Below are positions 1 to 12,479 of a stretch of DNA of 64,000 nucleotides, in pieces; within the stretch, counting starts at the first letter, position 1, and every line of letters begins with the position of its first letter. Origin of the DNA: Aporrectodea caliginosa. Taxonomy: Eukaryota; Annelida; Clitellata; Crassiclitellata; Lumbricidae. The translations under genes and the position numbers were made by a program. The notes below the pieces were generated by a model. It had not been told where the DNA came from, searched no databases, and worked only from the letters and a program-made list of their open reading frames with translations. The stretch lies in contig JACEVL010000157.1 of assembly GCA_020284085.1 (NCBI GenBank), positions 518,501 through 582,500 on the forward strand, written 5' to 3'.

Positions 1-235
1 CCTTCTTGGCCCCTAGTTCACCACACTTGCTGCCCAAACTGCTGAAGGCCAGCAGTGTTAATTTCGTGAACAAAACTAAAACGAGAACGAAAAAGATTTG
101 ATGAATAATAACTAAACTAAAACTAAAATGATTATCAGAAATAAAATTAAAACTTAAACTAAACTTAAATGATTGATACTGAACTAAATAAAAACTAGAA
201 TAAAAATGATTTTCCGAACTAAAATAACACTGCTG

Positions 236-330
236 TATACACACACGCACATACACACGCAAACGCTCGCGCACGCACACGCACACGCACGCACTAACAA
301 ACACACGCGCACCGCGCGCGCGTGAGGGTG
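236..330. repeat. CA-rich imperfect microsatellite
   Basis: ACACACGCACATACACACGC-type repeats. The preceding 60-235 is an AACTAAAA-rich stretch resembling the subterminal repeats of the outer hAT-like element. Confidence 0.8.
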
Positions 331-733
331 AGTATGTATACAGGGTATACGCGTCTCATGCGCCTCTGTGAAAGACAGCATGCAGATCGCGGTTCGCTTC
401 CCAAAGGTGGCTTATTTCAGAGATAACTTGCACGAGGACAACCAAGCGGGCAAGCGATAAAGTAGGTAAGTTTTTTCTTTATTAAACGCAAGCAAACGCT
501 CGGCGCTTTACATACAAAGTCAAAAATAATTGCAGTAGGCCAATATAGAAACGATAATTAGGAGAACAAAATAAAGTCAATTAAAAACATAGGCTAGGTC
601 TTACTGTACAACATTCTAGCCAAGAAACCGTGCCTGGTGAGGGAATCAAATCTAGGGATTACACGGTTATGTTAGCGTGGGCGCAAGTCATGACCATTGA
701 CCAGTAGGCCTACCATGGACAGAGGGAGTAGAT

Positions 734-1389
734 TGTATTGTATTGTATATAAAGATTTATATAGCGCCTCTCTCAGAATAACTATTCAGAAGCGCTCTCA
801 GCACGAAAACCCTGGGGAAAAGAAACGTCTTTAAAGAACGAGAGACCAAAGAGGAAAAACTAGTCATTAGTTTAGCCCTTAATGAGGGGAAGGTCATTCC
901 AAGTAGAGGGACCAACCACAGCAAATGCCCGGCGTTGAGCCAAGGCAGTCCTAGTCTTAGGAACAAAAAGATCTAGCCAATCAGCAGAGCGCAAGGAACG
1001 AGATGAGGTCGCAGATAAAGGCTTTCGCATGTAGTCAGAAAGATACTTTGGGGCACTGCTCAGCTGCGCCTTTGAGACGACTAGAAAGACGATCTTATAA
1101 TGGATGCGCGCAGTGATAGGAAGCCAGTGCAAGACATCAAGCATATATGTAGAGATATGCGAAAAGCGAGGGAGTCAGGCTATAAGCCTAGCTGAAGCAT
1201 TTAAGACCGATTGAAAGGGGAGAAAGACGCTGCTTCGGGAGGCCCATAAGAAGTGAGTTGCAGTAGTCAAGTCGGGAACAGATAAAGGCATGAACTATGG
1301 TGGTAAAGACAGAGGGAGAGACCGATCGTCTGATGGCTCTGAGACGCCTCAGTTGAAAGAAGCAGGAGCGAGTCAGGTTAGATTGTTAG
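734..1389 (-). mobile_element. LINE fragment, C-terminal RT region, unit 1
   Basis: The minus strand encodes VLHWLPITARIHYKI, RSADWLDLFVPKTRTALAQ and AFAVVGPSTWNDLP, the conserved C-terminal region of CR1/L2-like LINEs. The 3' end at about 734 carries an (ATACA)n tail after AGGCGCTATATAAA. It is 5'-truncated, and an outer hAT-like element begins 9 bases beyond. The copy in unit 2 is at 6812-7469. Confidence 0.82.
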
Positions 1390-1701
1390 ATTGTGAATAG
1401 TGTTGTTTTAGTTTTGCCTTGAGTTTTAGTTTTAGTTATTATTAGTTTTACATGGTAGGTATTTTAGTTATTATTAGTTTTAGTGTTTTCGCAAATTTTT
1501 AGTTTTAGACAGGGTCCGATTTGTCAAAAAAGAAGCAGAGGGTCGAGAACTTTGGCGGATCCAGAGGATTGCTTGTGTGGGCCAAGTTTTTTTTGAGGAG
1601 GCGACACGTTCCAGGGTAAAAAATGGTAATTAACTTTAAATGATAGTAGCCTATATTTGAAATAATGCCATATGCGCAGTAGTTATAGTGTAGTAGACCC
1701 T

Positions 1702-1962
1702 CAGTGCTTTTTTCAGCCGGAGCGGTCCGGAGCGGCGTTCCGGGACCTTTTTCAGCTATTAAAAAATAATTTAGTTAATTTAAATTTCTACTAAAAAATT
1801 ATTTTAAATTACTTAGATATTTTAATTTAATTTAAGTGCTTTCAGTGTTCATTGATGTTGATTACATTCTTGAATAGAAATATTAGCATAAAATAGGCTA
1901 TGCCCCTATAATTGTTCTGAATTTGTTGAGTTCCGGAACCTTCTGTTGTAAAAAAAGCACTG
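1702..1962. mobile_element. Small hAT-type MITE, unit 1
   Basis: About 260 bases with inverted ends CAGTGCTTTTTT. The flanks TAGACCCT and AGACCCCT differ slightly from a perfect 8-bp duplication. The interior is AT-rich and non-coding. The copy in unit 2 is at 7785-8048. Confidence 0.6.
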
Positions 1963-2649
1963 AGACCCCTAGTATATACTATTCTATATAAAACTGTTTG
2001 AAAGTAGCGTTCATATCTGATGGTGGGTCGCAAGTAATTTTTTTATTATTTTCAATCTGCTCAAAGTTCTTTCTGCAGTACAATTATGCTACCAGATGGC
2101 CCGAACGGGGCACTGCATGTACTGCAGTGGCCGAAGTAACAGGAAGAGAGAGATACAATTTATAAAGTAATTATGGCAGTGATTCCCAACCTTTTTGAGA
2201 GCATTGCACCCTTACTAGCCTAACGGCAGATCAGCGGCACCTTTGACCTTAATATAAACTATATTTCTTCAAATTAGTTCTTTATTTTACTCATAAGAAA
2301 CGTTTCTTTATTTTGCGACTATTTCTACACAACTTTCAGTTTAAAAAAATAATTATAGGCGTATGTTAGTAGTGATAAATTTTAAAACTTGTTCACATAA
2401 AAAGCTGCACAAATGTTATTGTTCTACCTATCTTACATCCAACCTTAGGTAGGTTCACGGCGCCCTTTGGTGCCGCGACACTCAGGTTGAGAAAAGCACT
2501 GGATTTGGGGAGTCATTATCACCTGTCCGAGATAATTAATTCCAATGCAAGTGATTTGATTAGTGGTGTGGTTAGGTAGTTTGACGTCCGGGGCGAATAA
2601 CGGCAAGCGCCCCCAATAGAAATTTAGCGAAACACAGTTAGTCAAACGC

Positions 2650-2968
2650 TATATTAAGTCCTTAAGTCCAAATTTGGCATTGCTCCTAAAATCTTAGGGA
2701 TCACATTCGCTCCCCTCTCCAGTTTCTCATCGACCTCTCCGCTCCTTTTTGTTCCACGAGTTAGGACCACTTTGACCCAAACTATATCTTTTGCCACTAA
2801 TGGGCTCTCGCTATGAAATGCCCTTCTCTCCTATCTACGTGTTACCATTCTTTCTGGGTCTCTTCCTACAGCCTTCTCCCTCTCTAGGGGTCTCGCACTG
2901 GGAGCGTTACTGAATGGCCACTGCTGTGAGCGGCGCTATGTAAATTAGTAAATACAATACAGTACAAT
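2650..2968 (+). mobile_element. LINE 3'-end fragment, unit 1
   Basis: It contains a degenerate RT C-terminal block (CTATGAAATGCCCTTCTC is the remnant of the W-N-LP motif), then GGCGCTATGTAAATTAGTAA and an (AATACA)n-like tail. The copy in unit 2 is at 8742-9060. Confidence 0.6.
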
Positions 2969-3919
2969 TATATTGAACGTTATTCTATTATATGAAAATG
3001 TGGCTCTTACCAGACACAAAACTTTTCTATCTTTGATATATCTGCAAAGTCTTCAGCAAACTTAATAGATGCGCTACTTCATTCTGGCTGATAAACTGCT
3101 GTGGCATGATTCGGTTCAATATGTCTTGTTAATCTGAAATTGCTGAACTCCATAGGACTTGCTGCAGCTGCTGCTCGTTTTTCTTACAAAATTTCTTAAA
3201 CCGAGTTCCGTTCAGTTGATGTCGCTAAAAGTTTCGATAAAGGCAAGCGTACAGACGTACACGACTATATGACTCAGCGCCTGTCCTGGCCCATGGAGTA
3301 CTAAATATTTCGGTATCCCCGCCTGGCAAAGGGAAAGGGGAAAGGTCAGCAGGGCGACTATCTAGTGCCATGGGAGGCCTTAAGCGTGGACCGACCCTGG
3401 CTCCTATACCCGGAGTCCACGCCTGAAGCATACCGAGTGGAAACCTGATCCAAGGAACTCTGGATAGTATTAACTTTAGCCTACTCAAGACAACGGTGAC
3501 CATTATATATATATATATATATATATATGGTATGGTATATATACGATGTATATATATATATATATCGGTGCATGGGCTTTCAGAGAGACTAGGAGAGAGG
3601 GAGGGAGAAGCTGGGCCAGGCCGACTGGTCATAATGGAGTCGTTTGGTGTAGGACTGTGGGTAACAAATTTGAGGGGGTCAAGCCGACCCCCTCGGGGGT
3701 CGGCCAAAGGCTAGAAGCAAGGGGGTTCAAAGGAGGAAGCAGGGGGTCCAACCCCCCGACCCCCCGGCAAATCGGACCCTGGTTTTAGATATGATTAGTT
3801 TTACAGGCTAGGGGTTTTAGTTATTATTAGTTTTAGTTATTTCGCCGAGTCTGGCAATATTTTTCCCGCATACAGCTTTTAGCACCAAAAAGGATTCACT
3901 CGCTACAATCTGTTTTTAA

Positions 3920-5337
3920 TCGATACTTAAAACAGTCCCATACGCCACTAGTTTTAGGTCTACCACCTACCTGACTTCAAACTCACTCCTTAACCCACAC
4001 CAGTCTGGTTTTACCAAGAGGCATTCAACCGAAACCCTTCTCACTTCCCTCTACAATAAACTTGTCTCTGCCATCTCTCATCAACAAATCTCCTGTCTCT
4101 GCCTTCTTGACATTTCTGCAGCCTTTGACACCATCGACCACAACATATTACTCCAAAGACTGTCATCCTGGTTCGGTTTTACTGACACTGCTCTCCTCTG
4201 GATTCAGTCCTATCTGTCTTCCCGCTCTTTCTCCGTTAAAACATCCGAAACTTCATCCCAAGCATGTCCTCTCACCAGTGGTGTTCCGCAAGGCTCTGTT
4301 CTCGGGCCCCTATTGTTCATCCTTTACACTACTCCACTCAGTTCACTCATCAAAGCATCCTCGGTTGACCATCACCTATACGCTGATGACACCCAATTAT
4401 TCATTTCATTCTCTCCAAGCAGCTTCTCCGACTCCATTGATCATCTTCTCCATGTAGTTACCCAAATCTCTTCCTGGATGACATCAAATCTCCTATGCCT
4501 GAACCCTCTAAAACTGAATTTATACTTATAGGCCTCCGTGAGCAACTTAAGAAAATCCCAGATCCATCTATTTCCATCAACCTTGACTCTGCACCTACCC
4601 ACACATTCACTGCAAATTCTCCTGTCCGCAACCTTGGTATAATTTTTGACCAAAACCTCAGCTTCGCCGATCACATCACTCATCTTTCTCGCTCTTGCTT
4701 CATGCATATCCGTGACCTCCGTAGAATCCGTCCTATGCTTGACTTCAAAACTGCATCCACAATAGCTACATCTATAGTTCACGCTAAATTAGACTACTGC
4801 AATTCTCTTTTCCTAAACATAGATATCACTCAAATAAATCGCCTCCAAGCAATTCAGAATGCCCTAGCCCGTGCTGTCACCAAAACCCCCAAATACCATC
4901 ACATCACTCCTGTCCTCGAATCACTCCACTGGCTCAAAATTCCTGAACGAATAGAATACAAAATCATCTCACTCACGTACAACACACTTCAAACCTCCCA
5001 GCCCTCCTATCTCCGTCAGTTGTTCACGATCCAGCCACTTCGTCCAACCCGCTCCTCCTCCTCCCTAACACTGCTCCGCCCTTCCGTCACCTCATCACTA
5101 AAATTTTCCAATCGCTCCATAGCCATAGCTGTTCCACCTCTTTGGAACAAACTTCCGCCAGCACTACGACAAATATCCGACCCATCCTACGAAGTCACCA
5201 AAACTCCACCTCTCGCTATCTCTCCACAGGTCTTTCACTCGAAACTGAAAACACTGCTTTTTGACAAATCCTATCCTGAATCCAACACTTCTCCCTGCCT
5301 ACCTCGCCGTCTGAACACCAAACACCATCCACCTTAG
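3920..5337 (+). pseudogene. LINE reverse transcriptase, copy 1, frameshifted
   Basis: Nearly identical to the open frame at 10011-11429, offset by about 6.09 kb. A one-base deletion in a C-run at about 4503-4506 (GAACCCTC here, GAACCCCTC in copy 2) breaks the frame between SNLLCLNP and SKTEFILI. The catalytic motifs remain readable on the two sides of the break. The 3' tail of the LINE reaches about 5490. Confidence 0.88.
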
Positions 5338-6811
5338 CCGCCTGCCTGTCTGCCTGCCTGACTCTCTGGATTTTGACCCCTGCCTATCGATTTTGATTTT
5401 ATTGAGCGCCTGTGAATAAGCTGGTTCCCGCGACTTCGCTTTTGTGGGCGCTGTAGAAGTTCCGAGTTTACGATTACGATTACGATTAAATTTAGTTCGG
5501 ACATCTTATAAAATTCCAAAGATCGGAAGATTAGGCTACCGAACGAAGTGCTGATTATAAAACGCGTAGCCTATATCCAAAAACATTTAATTTCCTAAGA
5601 CGCTAGGTTTTCGTTATGTACGTGTTTTCGTTTTGGTTTTCGTTATGTGTTTTCGTTATTATTAGTTTCGACTGCCTTAGTTTTAGTTTTTATTTCGGCT
5701 ATCTTTTTTTCCTCTAGTTTTCGTTTTAGTTTTAGTTTTAGTTAACTATAACCTTTTGTTTTCGTTAACGAAGGTTTTCGTTTTAGTTGTCGTTAACGCA
5801 AACAACACTAATTGTGAAGGGTGCGGTCAGAATGTTAAAGATGTTTCTAAAGAGGTCTTGGTCAGCATTTTCACAAAGTTCCTCAAAGGTGGGGAAAGAT
5901 TTGTGTAGGAAGCCAAGGCGTACCAACTTGCGGACCAGCGCATTAAACGGTCGCTATAGAAAGAACGCAAACATTTCCATTTTATAATGTATTAGATTTT
6001 ACGAAACGTAGGCCTAGGTAAACCGCTACGTATAAAATTAACCGTATGACATCCGCTTATTTGGAAGCACAGGGCACCAATCTATGGTAGGTAGGCCTAC
6101 GATCTAAGACAAAGAAATCTATATTTAGCATTTAAGGTTTATACCATCAACGTATGGTTTATCCATGGGTTTATCCCAATATGCGTCGATGGTTTTATTA
6201 GTTGTCGTCACTCGTCATCAGTGTGAGTCGTTCTTTCGCTGAACTTCCTCGTTGGTTTGTCGAAGGTTGTTTAACTTCTGCTTTTAATTTGTCTTAAGTG
6301 GGAAAATGTGTTTTTGATTTCCTTTCACACTATTTAGACATTGTGGTGTAAGTTAGTTTTTTGGGCATTTTAGTTTCATTTTTAGGTTCACACACGCGTG
6401 CGTAGGCCTAGGCTTTATAGATGGGTATAGGCCTACGCGTTTCATGCGCCTCTGTGAAGCAGCACAGCATTCCAAAGGTGGCTTATTTAAGAGATTCCTT
6501 GCACGGGAGCAATCAAGCGGGCGAGCGATAAAGTAAGTGCGCATGCGTTCTTTATTAAACGCACGAAAAAGCTCGGCACTTTACATAGCTTACAAAGTGA
6601 AAAATAATTGCAGTAGGCCAATATCGAAACGATAATTAGGAGAACAAAATAAAGTCAATTACAAACATAGGTCTAACTGTACAACATTCTAGCCAAGAAA
6701 CCGTGCCTGGTGAGGGAATCAAATCGAGGAATAGGCCTACACGGTTATGTTCGCGTGGGCGCAAGTCATGACCATTGACCAGTAGGCCTACCATGGACAG
6801 AGGGAGTAGAT

Positions 6812-7469
6812 TGTATTGTATTGTATATAAAGATTTATATAGCGCCTCTCAGAATAACTATTCAGAAGCGCTCTCAGCACGAAAACCCCGGGGAAAAGAA
6901 ACGTCTTTAAAGAACGAGAGACCAAAGAGGAAAAACTAGTCATTAGTTTAGCCCCTTAAGGAGGGGGAAGGTTATTACAAGTAGAGGGACCATATAATGC
7001 TGTTCTTAATTATAGGCAGTCCTAGTCTTAGGAACAAAAAGATCTAGCCAATCAGCAGAGCGCAAGGAACGAAATGAGGTCGCAGATAAAGGCTTTCGCA
7101 TGTAGTCAGAAAGATACTTTGGGGCACTGCTCAGCTGCGCCTTTGAGAGACGACTAGAAAGACGATCTTATAATGGATGCGCGCACTGATAAAGGAAGCC
7201 AGTGCAAGACATCAAGCATATATGTAGAGATATGCGAAAAGCGAGGGAGTCAGGCTATAAGCCTAGCTGAAGCATTTAAGACCGATTGAAAGGGAGAAAG
7301 ACGCTGCTTCGGGAGGCCCATGACAAGTGAGTTGCAGTAGTCAAGTCGGGAACAGATAAAGGCATGAACTATGGTGATAAAAAGACAGAGGGAGAGACCG
7401 ATCGTCTGATGTTCAGCTCTGAGACGCCTCAGTTGAAAGAAGCAGGAGCGAGTCAGGTTAGATTGTTAG
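6812..7469 (-). mobile_element. LINE fragment, C-terminal RT region, unit 2
   Basis: Copy of the fragment at 734-1389. Bases 6993-7014 are an AT-rich patch that replaces the codons for the conserved RAFAVVGPSTWN block. Confidence 0.8.
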
Positions 7470-7784
7470 ATTGTGAATAGTGTTGTTTTAGTTTTTGCCT
7501 TGAGTTTTAGTTTTAGTTATTATTAGTTTTACATGGTAGGTATTTTAGTTATTATTAGTTTTTAGTGTTTTCGCAAATTTTTAGTTTTAGACAGGGTCCG
7601 ATTTGTCAAAAAAGAAGCAGAGGGGTCGAGAACTTTGGCGGATCCAGAGGATTGCTTGTGTGGGCCAAGTTTTTTTTGAGGAGGCGAAACGTTCCAGGGT
7701 AAAAAATGGTAATTAACTTTAAATGATAGTAGCCTATATTTGAAATAATGCCATATGCGCAGTAGTTATAGTGTAGTAGACCCT

Positions 7785-8048
7785 CAGTGCTTTTTTCAGC
7801 CGGAGCGGTCCGGAGCGGCGTTCCGGTCGACCTTTTTCAGCTATTAAAAAATAATTTAGTTAATTTAAATTTCTACTAAAAAATTATTTTAAATTACTTA
7901 GATATTTTAATTTAATTTAAGTGCTTTCAGTGTTCATTGATGTTGATTACATTCTTGAATAGAAATATTAGCATAAAATAGGCTATGCCCCTATAATTGT
8001 TCTGAATTTGTTGAGTTCCGGAACCTTCTGTTGTACAAAAAAGCACTG
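7785..8048. mobile_element. Small hAT-type MITE, unit 2
   Basis: Copy of the MITE at 1702-1962. Confidence 0.6.
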
Positions 8049-8741
8049 AGACCCCTAGTATATACTATTCTATATAAAACTGTTTGAAAGTAGCGTTCAT
8101 ATCTGATGGTGGGTCGCAAGTAATTTTTTATATTATTTTCAATCTGCTCAAAGTTCTTTCTGCAGTACAATTATGCTACCAGATGGCCCGAACGGGGCAC
8201 TGCATGTACTGCAGTGGCCGAAGTAACAGGAAGAGTGAGATACAATTTATAAAGTAATTATGGCAGTGATTCCCAACCTTTTTGAGAGCATTGCACCCTT
8301 ACTAGCCTAACGGCAGATCAGCGGCACCTTTGACCTTAATATAAACTATATTTCTTCAAATTAGTTCTTTATTTTACTCATAAGAAACGTTTCTTTATTT
8401 TGCGACTATTTCTACACAACTTTCAGTTTAAAAAAATAATTATAGGCGTATGTTAGTAGTGATAAATTTTAAAACTTGTTCACATAAAAAGCTGCACAAA
8501 TGTTATTGTCTACCTATCTACATACAACGTTAACCTTAGGTAGGTTCACGGCGCCCTTTGGTGCTGCGACACTCAGGTTGAGAAAAGCACTGGATTTGGG
8601 GAGTCATTATCACCTGTCCGAGATAATTAATTCCAATGCAAGTGATTTGATTAGTGGTGTGGTTAGGTAGTTTGACGTCCGGGGCGAATAACGGCAAGCG
8701 CCCCCAATAGAAATTTAGCGAAACACAGTTAGTCAAACGCT

Positions 8742-9060
8742 ATATTAAGTCCTTAAGTCCAAATTTGGCATTGCTCCTAAAATCTTAGGGATCACATTCG
8801 CTCCCCTCTCCAGTTTCTCATCGACCTCTCCGCTCCTTTTTGTTCCACGAGTTAGGACCACTTTGACCCAAACTAGATCTTTTGCCACTAGTGGGCCCTC
8901 GCTATGGAATGCCCTTCTCTCCTCTCTACGTGTTACCATTCTTTCTGGGTCTCTTCCTACAGCCTTCTCCCTCTCTAGGGGTTCTCGCACTGGGAGCGTT
9001 ACTGAATGGCCACTGCTGTGAGCGGCGCTATGTAAATTAATAAATACAATACAGTACAAT
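8742..9060 (+). mobile_element. LINE 3'-end fragment, unit 2
   Basis: Copy of the fragment at 2650-2968. Here the reading CTATGGAATGCCC keeps the Trp codon that unit 1 has altered. Confidence 0.6.
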
Positions 9061-9592
9061 ATTGAACGTTATTCTATTATATGAAAATGTGGCTCTTACC
9101 AGACACAAAACTTTTCTATCTTTGATATATCTGCAAAGTCTTCAGCAAACTTAATAGATGCGCTACTTCATTCTGGCTGATAAACTGCTGTGGCATGATT
9201 CGGTTCAATATGTCTTGTTAATCTGAAATTGCTGAACTCCATAGGACTTGCTGCAGCTGCTGCTCGTTTTTCTTACAAAATTTCTTAAACCGAGTTCCGT
9301 TCAGTTGATGTCGCTAAAAGTTTCGATAAAGGCAAGCGTACCTTAGACGTACACGACTTATGACTCAGCGCCTGTCCTGGCCCATGGAGTACTAAATATT
9401 TCGGTATCCCCGCCTGGCAAAGGGAAAGGGGAAAGGTCAGCAGGGCGACTATCTAGTGCCATGGGAGGCCTTAAGCGTGGACCGACCCTGGCTCCTATAC
9501 CCGGAGTCCACGCCTGAAGCATACCGAGTGGAAACCTGATCCAAGGAACTCTGGATAGTATTAACTTTAGCCTACTCAAGACAACGGTGACC

Positions 9593-9635
<43 letters not shown>

Positions 9636-10010
9636 GTATATATATATATATATATCGGTGCATGGGCTTTCAGAGAGACTAGGAGAGAGGGAGGGAGAAG
9701 CTGGGCCAGGCCGACTGGTCATAATGGAGTCGTTTGGTGTAGGACTGTGGGTAACAAATTTGAGGGGGTCAAGCCGACCCCCTCGGGGGTCGGCCAAAGG
9801 CTAGAAGGGGTTCAAAGGAGGAAGCAGGGGGTCCAACCCCCCGACCCCCCCGGCAAATCGGACCCTGGTTTTAGATATGATTAGTTTTACAGGCTAGGGG
9901 TTTTAATTATTATTAGTTTTAGTTATTTCGCCGAGTCTGGCAATATTTTTCCCGCATAGGCTACAGCTTTTAGCACCAAAAAGGATTCACTCGCTACAAT
10001 CTGTTTTTAA

Positions 10011-11429
10011 TCGATACTTAAAACAGTCCCATACGCCACTAGTTTTAGGTCTACCACCTACCTGACTTCAAACTCACTCCTTAACCCACACCAGTCTGGT
10101 TTTACCAAGAGGCATTCAACCGAAACCCTTCTCACTTCCCTCTACAATAAACTTGTCTCTGCCATCTCTCATCAACAAATCTCCTGTCTCTGCCTTCTTG
10201 ACATTTCTGCAGCCTTTGACACCATCGACCACAACATATTACTCCAAAGACTGTCATCCTGGTTCGGTTTTACTGACACTGCTCTCCTCTGGATTCAGTC
10301 CTATCTGTCTTCCCGCTCTTTCTCCGTTAAAACATCCGAAACTTCATCCCAAGCATGTCCTCTCACCAGTGGTGTTCCGCAAGGCTCTGTTCTCGGGCCC
10401 CTATTGTTCATCCTTTACACTACTCCACTCAGTTCACTCATCAAAGCATCCTCGGTTGACCATCACCTATACGCTGATGACACCCAATTATTCATTTCAT
10501 TCTCTCCAAGCAGCTTCTCCGACTCCATTGATCATCTTCTCCATGTAGTTACCCAAATCTCTTCCTGGATGACATCAAATCTCCTATGCCTGAACCCCTC
10601 TAAAACTGAATTTATACTTATAGGCCTCCGTGAGCAACTTAAGAAAATCCCAGATCCATCTATTTCCATCAACCTTGACTCTGCACCTACCCACACATTC
10701 ACTGCAAATTCTCCTGTCCGCAACCTTGGTATAATTTTTGACCAAAACCTCAGCTTCGCCGATCACATCACTCATCTTTCTCGCTCTTGCTTCATGCATA
10801 TCCGTGACCTCCGTAGAATCCGTCCTATGCTTGACTTCAAAACTGCATCCACAATAGCTACATCTATAGTTCACGCTAAATTAGACTACTGCAATTCTCT
10901 TTTCCTAAACATAGATATCACTCAAATAAACCGCCTCCAAGCAATTCAGAATGCCCTAGCCCGTGCTGTCACCAAAACCCCCAAATACCATCACATCACT
11001 CCTGTCCTCGAATCACTCCACTGGCTCAAAATTCCTGAACGAATAGAATACAAAATCATCTCACTCACGTACAACACACTTCAAACCTCCCAGCCCTCCT
11101 ATCTCCGTCAGTTGTTCACGATCCAGCCACTTCGTCCAACCCGCTCCTCCTCCTCCCTAACACTGCTCCGCCCTTCCGTCACCTCATCACTAAAATTTTC
11201 CAATCGCTCCATAGCCATAGCTGTTCCACCTCTTTGGAACAAACTTCCGCCAGCACTACGACAAATATCCGACCCATCCTACGAAGTCACCAAAACTCCA
11301 CCTCTCGCTATCTCTCCACAGGTCTTTCACTCGAAACTGAAAACACTGCTTTTTGACAAATCCTATCCTGAATCCAACACTTCTCCCTGCCTACCTCGCC
11401 GTCTGAACACCAAACACCATCCACCTTAG
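10011..11429 (+). mobile_element. 5'-truncated LINE reverse transcriptase ORF, open in copy 2
   Basis: The open frame of 472 codons runs from just after TAA at 10008 to TAG at 11427. It has RT palm motifs: LLDISAAFDTIDH with catalytic Asp at residue 70, SGVPQGSVLGPLLF, and YADD at residues 154-157. The thumb region follows with the RLQAIQNALARAV and LHWLKIPERIEYKI motifs typical of CR1/L2- or Jockey-group LINEs. The endonuclease domain and the 5' part are missing. The element ends at about 11580 in a (GATTAC)n-type tail. It sits inside the outer hAT-like element and cannot be autonomous as it stands. Confidence 0.88.
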
Positions 11430-12479
11430 CCGCCTGCCTGTCTGCCTGCCTGACTCTCTGGATTTTGACCCCTGCCTATCGATTTTGATTTTATTGAGCG
11501 CCTGTGAATAAGCTGGTTCCCGCGACTTCGCTTTTGTGGGCGCTGTAGAAGTTCCGAGTTTACGATTACGATTACGATTAAATTTAGTTCGGACATCTTA
11601 TAAAATTCCAAAGATCGGAAGATTAGGCTACCGAACGAAGTGCTGATTATAAAACGCGTAGCCTATATCCAAAAACATTTAATTTCCTAAGACGCTAGGT
11701 TTTCGTTATGTACGTGTTTTCGTTTTGGTTTTCGTTATGTGTTTTCGTTATTATTAGTTTCGACTGCCTTAGTTTTAGTTTTTATTTCGTTAGGCTATCT
11801 TTTTTCCTCTAGTTTTCGTTTTAGTTTTAGTTTTAGTTAACTATAACCTTTTGTTTTCGTTAACGAAGGTTTTCGTTTTAGTTGTCGTTAACGCAAACAA
11901 CACTAATTGTGAAGGGTGCGGTCAGAATGTTAAAGATGTTTCTAAAGAGGTCTTGGTCAGCATTTTCACAAAGTTCCTCAAAGGTGGGGAAAGATTTGTG
12001 TAGGAAGCCAAGGCGTACCAACTTGCGGACCAGCGCATTAAACGGTCGCTATAGAAAGAACGCAAACATTTCCATTTTATAATGTATTAGATTTTACGAA
12101 ACGTAGGCCTAGGTAAACCGCTACGTATAAAATTAACCGTATGACATCCGCTTATTTGGAAGCACAGGGCACCAATCTATGGTAGGTAGGCCTACGATCT
12201 AAGACAAGAAATCTATATTTAGCATTTAAGGTTTATACCATCAACGTATGGTTTATCCATGGGTTTATCCCAATATGCGTCGATGGGTTTATTAGTTGTC
12301 GTCACTCGTCATCAGTGTGAGTCGTTCTTTCGCTGAACTTCCTCGTTGGTTTGTCGAAGGTTGTTTAACTTCTGCTTTTAATTTGTCTTAAGTGGGGAAA
12401 ATGTGTTTTTGATTTCCTTTCACACTATTTAGACATTGTGGTGTAAGTTAGTTTTTTGGGCATTTTAGTTTCATTTTTA

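Larger units (their letters stand above)
1510..3781. mobile_element. Inner hAT-like non-autonomous element, unit 1
   Basis: The inverted ends read CAGGGTCCGATTTG. The exact 8-bp target duplication GTTTTAGA is at 1502-1509 and 3782-3789. It lies inside the outer hAT-like element. The right end is C/G-rich with GACCCCCT hairpins (about 3680-3775). It contains further insertions: a small hAT MITE and a LINE 3' end. No transposase frame was seen. Confidence 0.83.
1398..5810. mobile_element. Outer hAT-like element, unit 1
   Basis: Terminal inverted repeats begin TAGTGTTGTTT on both ends, matching the YARNG start of hAT elements. An exact 8-bp target duplication ATTGTGAA lies at 1390-1397 and 5811-5818. 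Both subterminal regions are rich in TTTTAGTT and TTTTCGTT repeats. No transposase was seen. It has been invaded by the inner hAT-like element and by a truncated LINE. Confidence 0.82.
237..6384. repeat. Tandem duplication, unit 1 of about 6.1 kb
   Basis: Unit 1 repeats almost base for base at 6385-12479. The offset varies from 6078 to 6097 because of small indels. Each unit holds a head segment, a LINE tail, two nested hAT-like elements, a truncated RT and a trailing segment. Boundaries are approximate. The first about 100 bases of the head are more diverged and CA-rich here. Confidence 0.9.
7592..9867. mobile_element. Inner hAT-like non-autonomous element, unit 2
   Basis: Copy of the element at 1510-3781, again flanked by GTTTTAGA (7584-7591 and 9868-9875). 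Confidence 0.83.
7478..11905. mobile_element. Outer hAT-like element, unit 2
   Basis: Copy of the element at 1398-5810 with the same inverted ends and the same 8-bp duplication ATTGTGAA at 7470-7477 and 11906-11913. Confidence 0.82.
6385..12479. repeat. Tandem duplication, unit 2
   Basis: Second copy of the 6.1-kb unit. It differs from unit 1 by scattered indels, a longer TA run at 9594-9655, the intact RT frame, and a replaced patch at 6993-7014. Confidence 0.9.

Noticed and set aside
2175..2499. A separate hAT element with CAGTG-TTCCCAACC-like ends
   Set aside because: The ends look hAT-like, but the 8-bp flanks AATTATGG and GATTTGGG do not match, so boundaries are unsupported.
3225..3800. 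Overlapping frames on both strands at 3225-3788 and 9358-9797
   Set aside because: They run through TA microsatellites and the GC-rich end of an inner hAT-like element.
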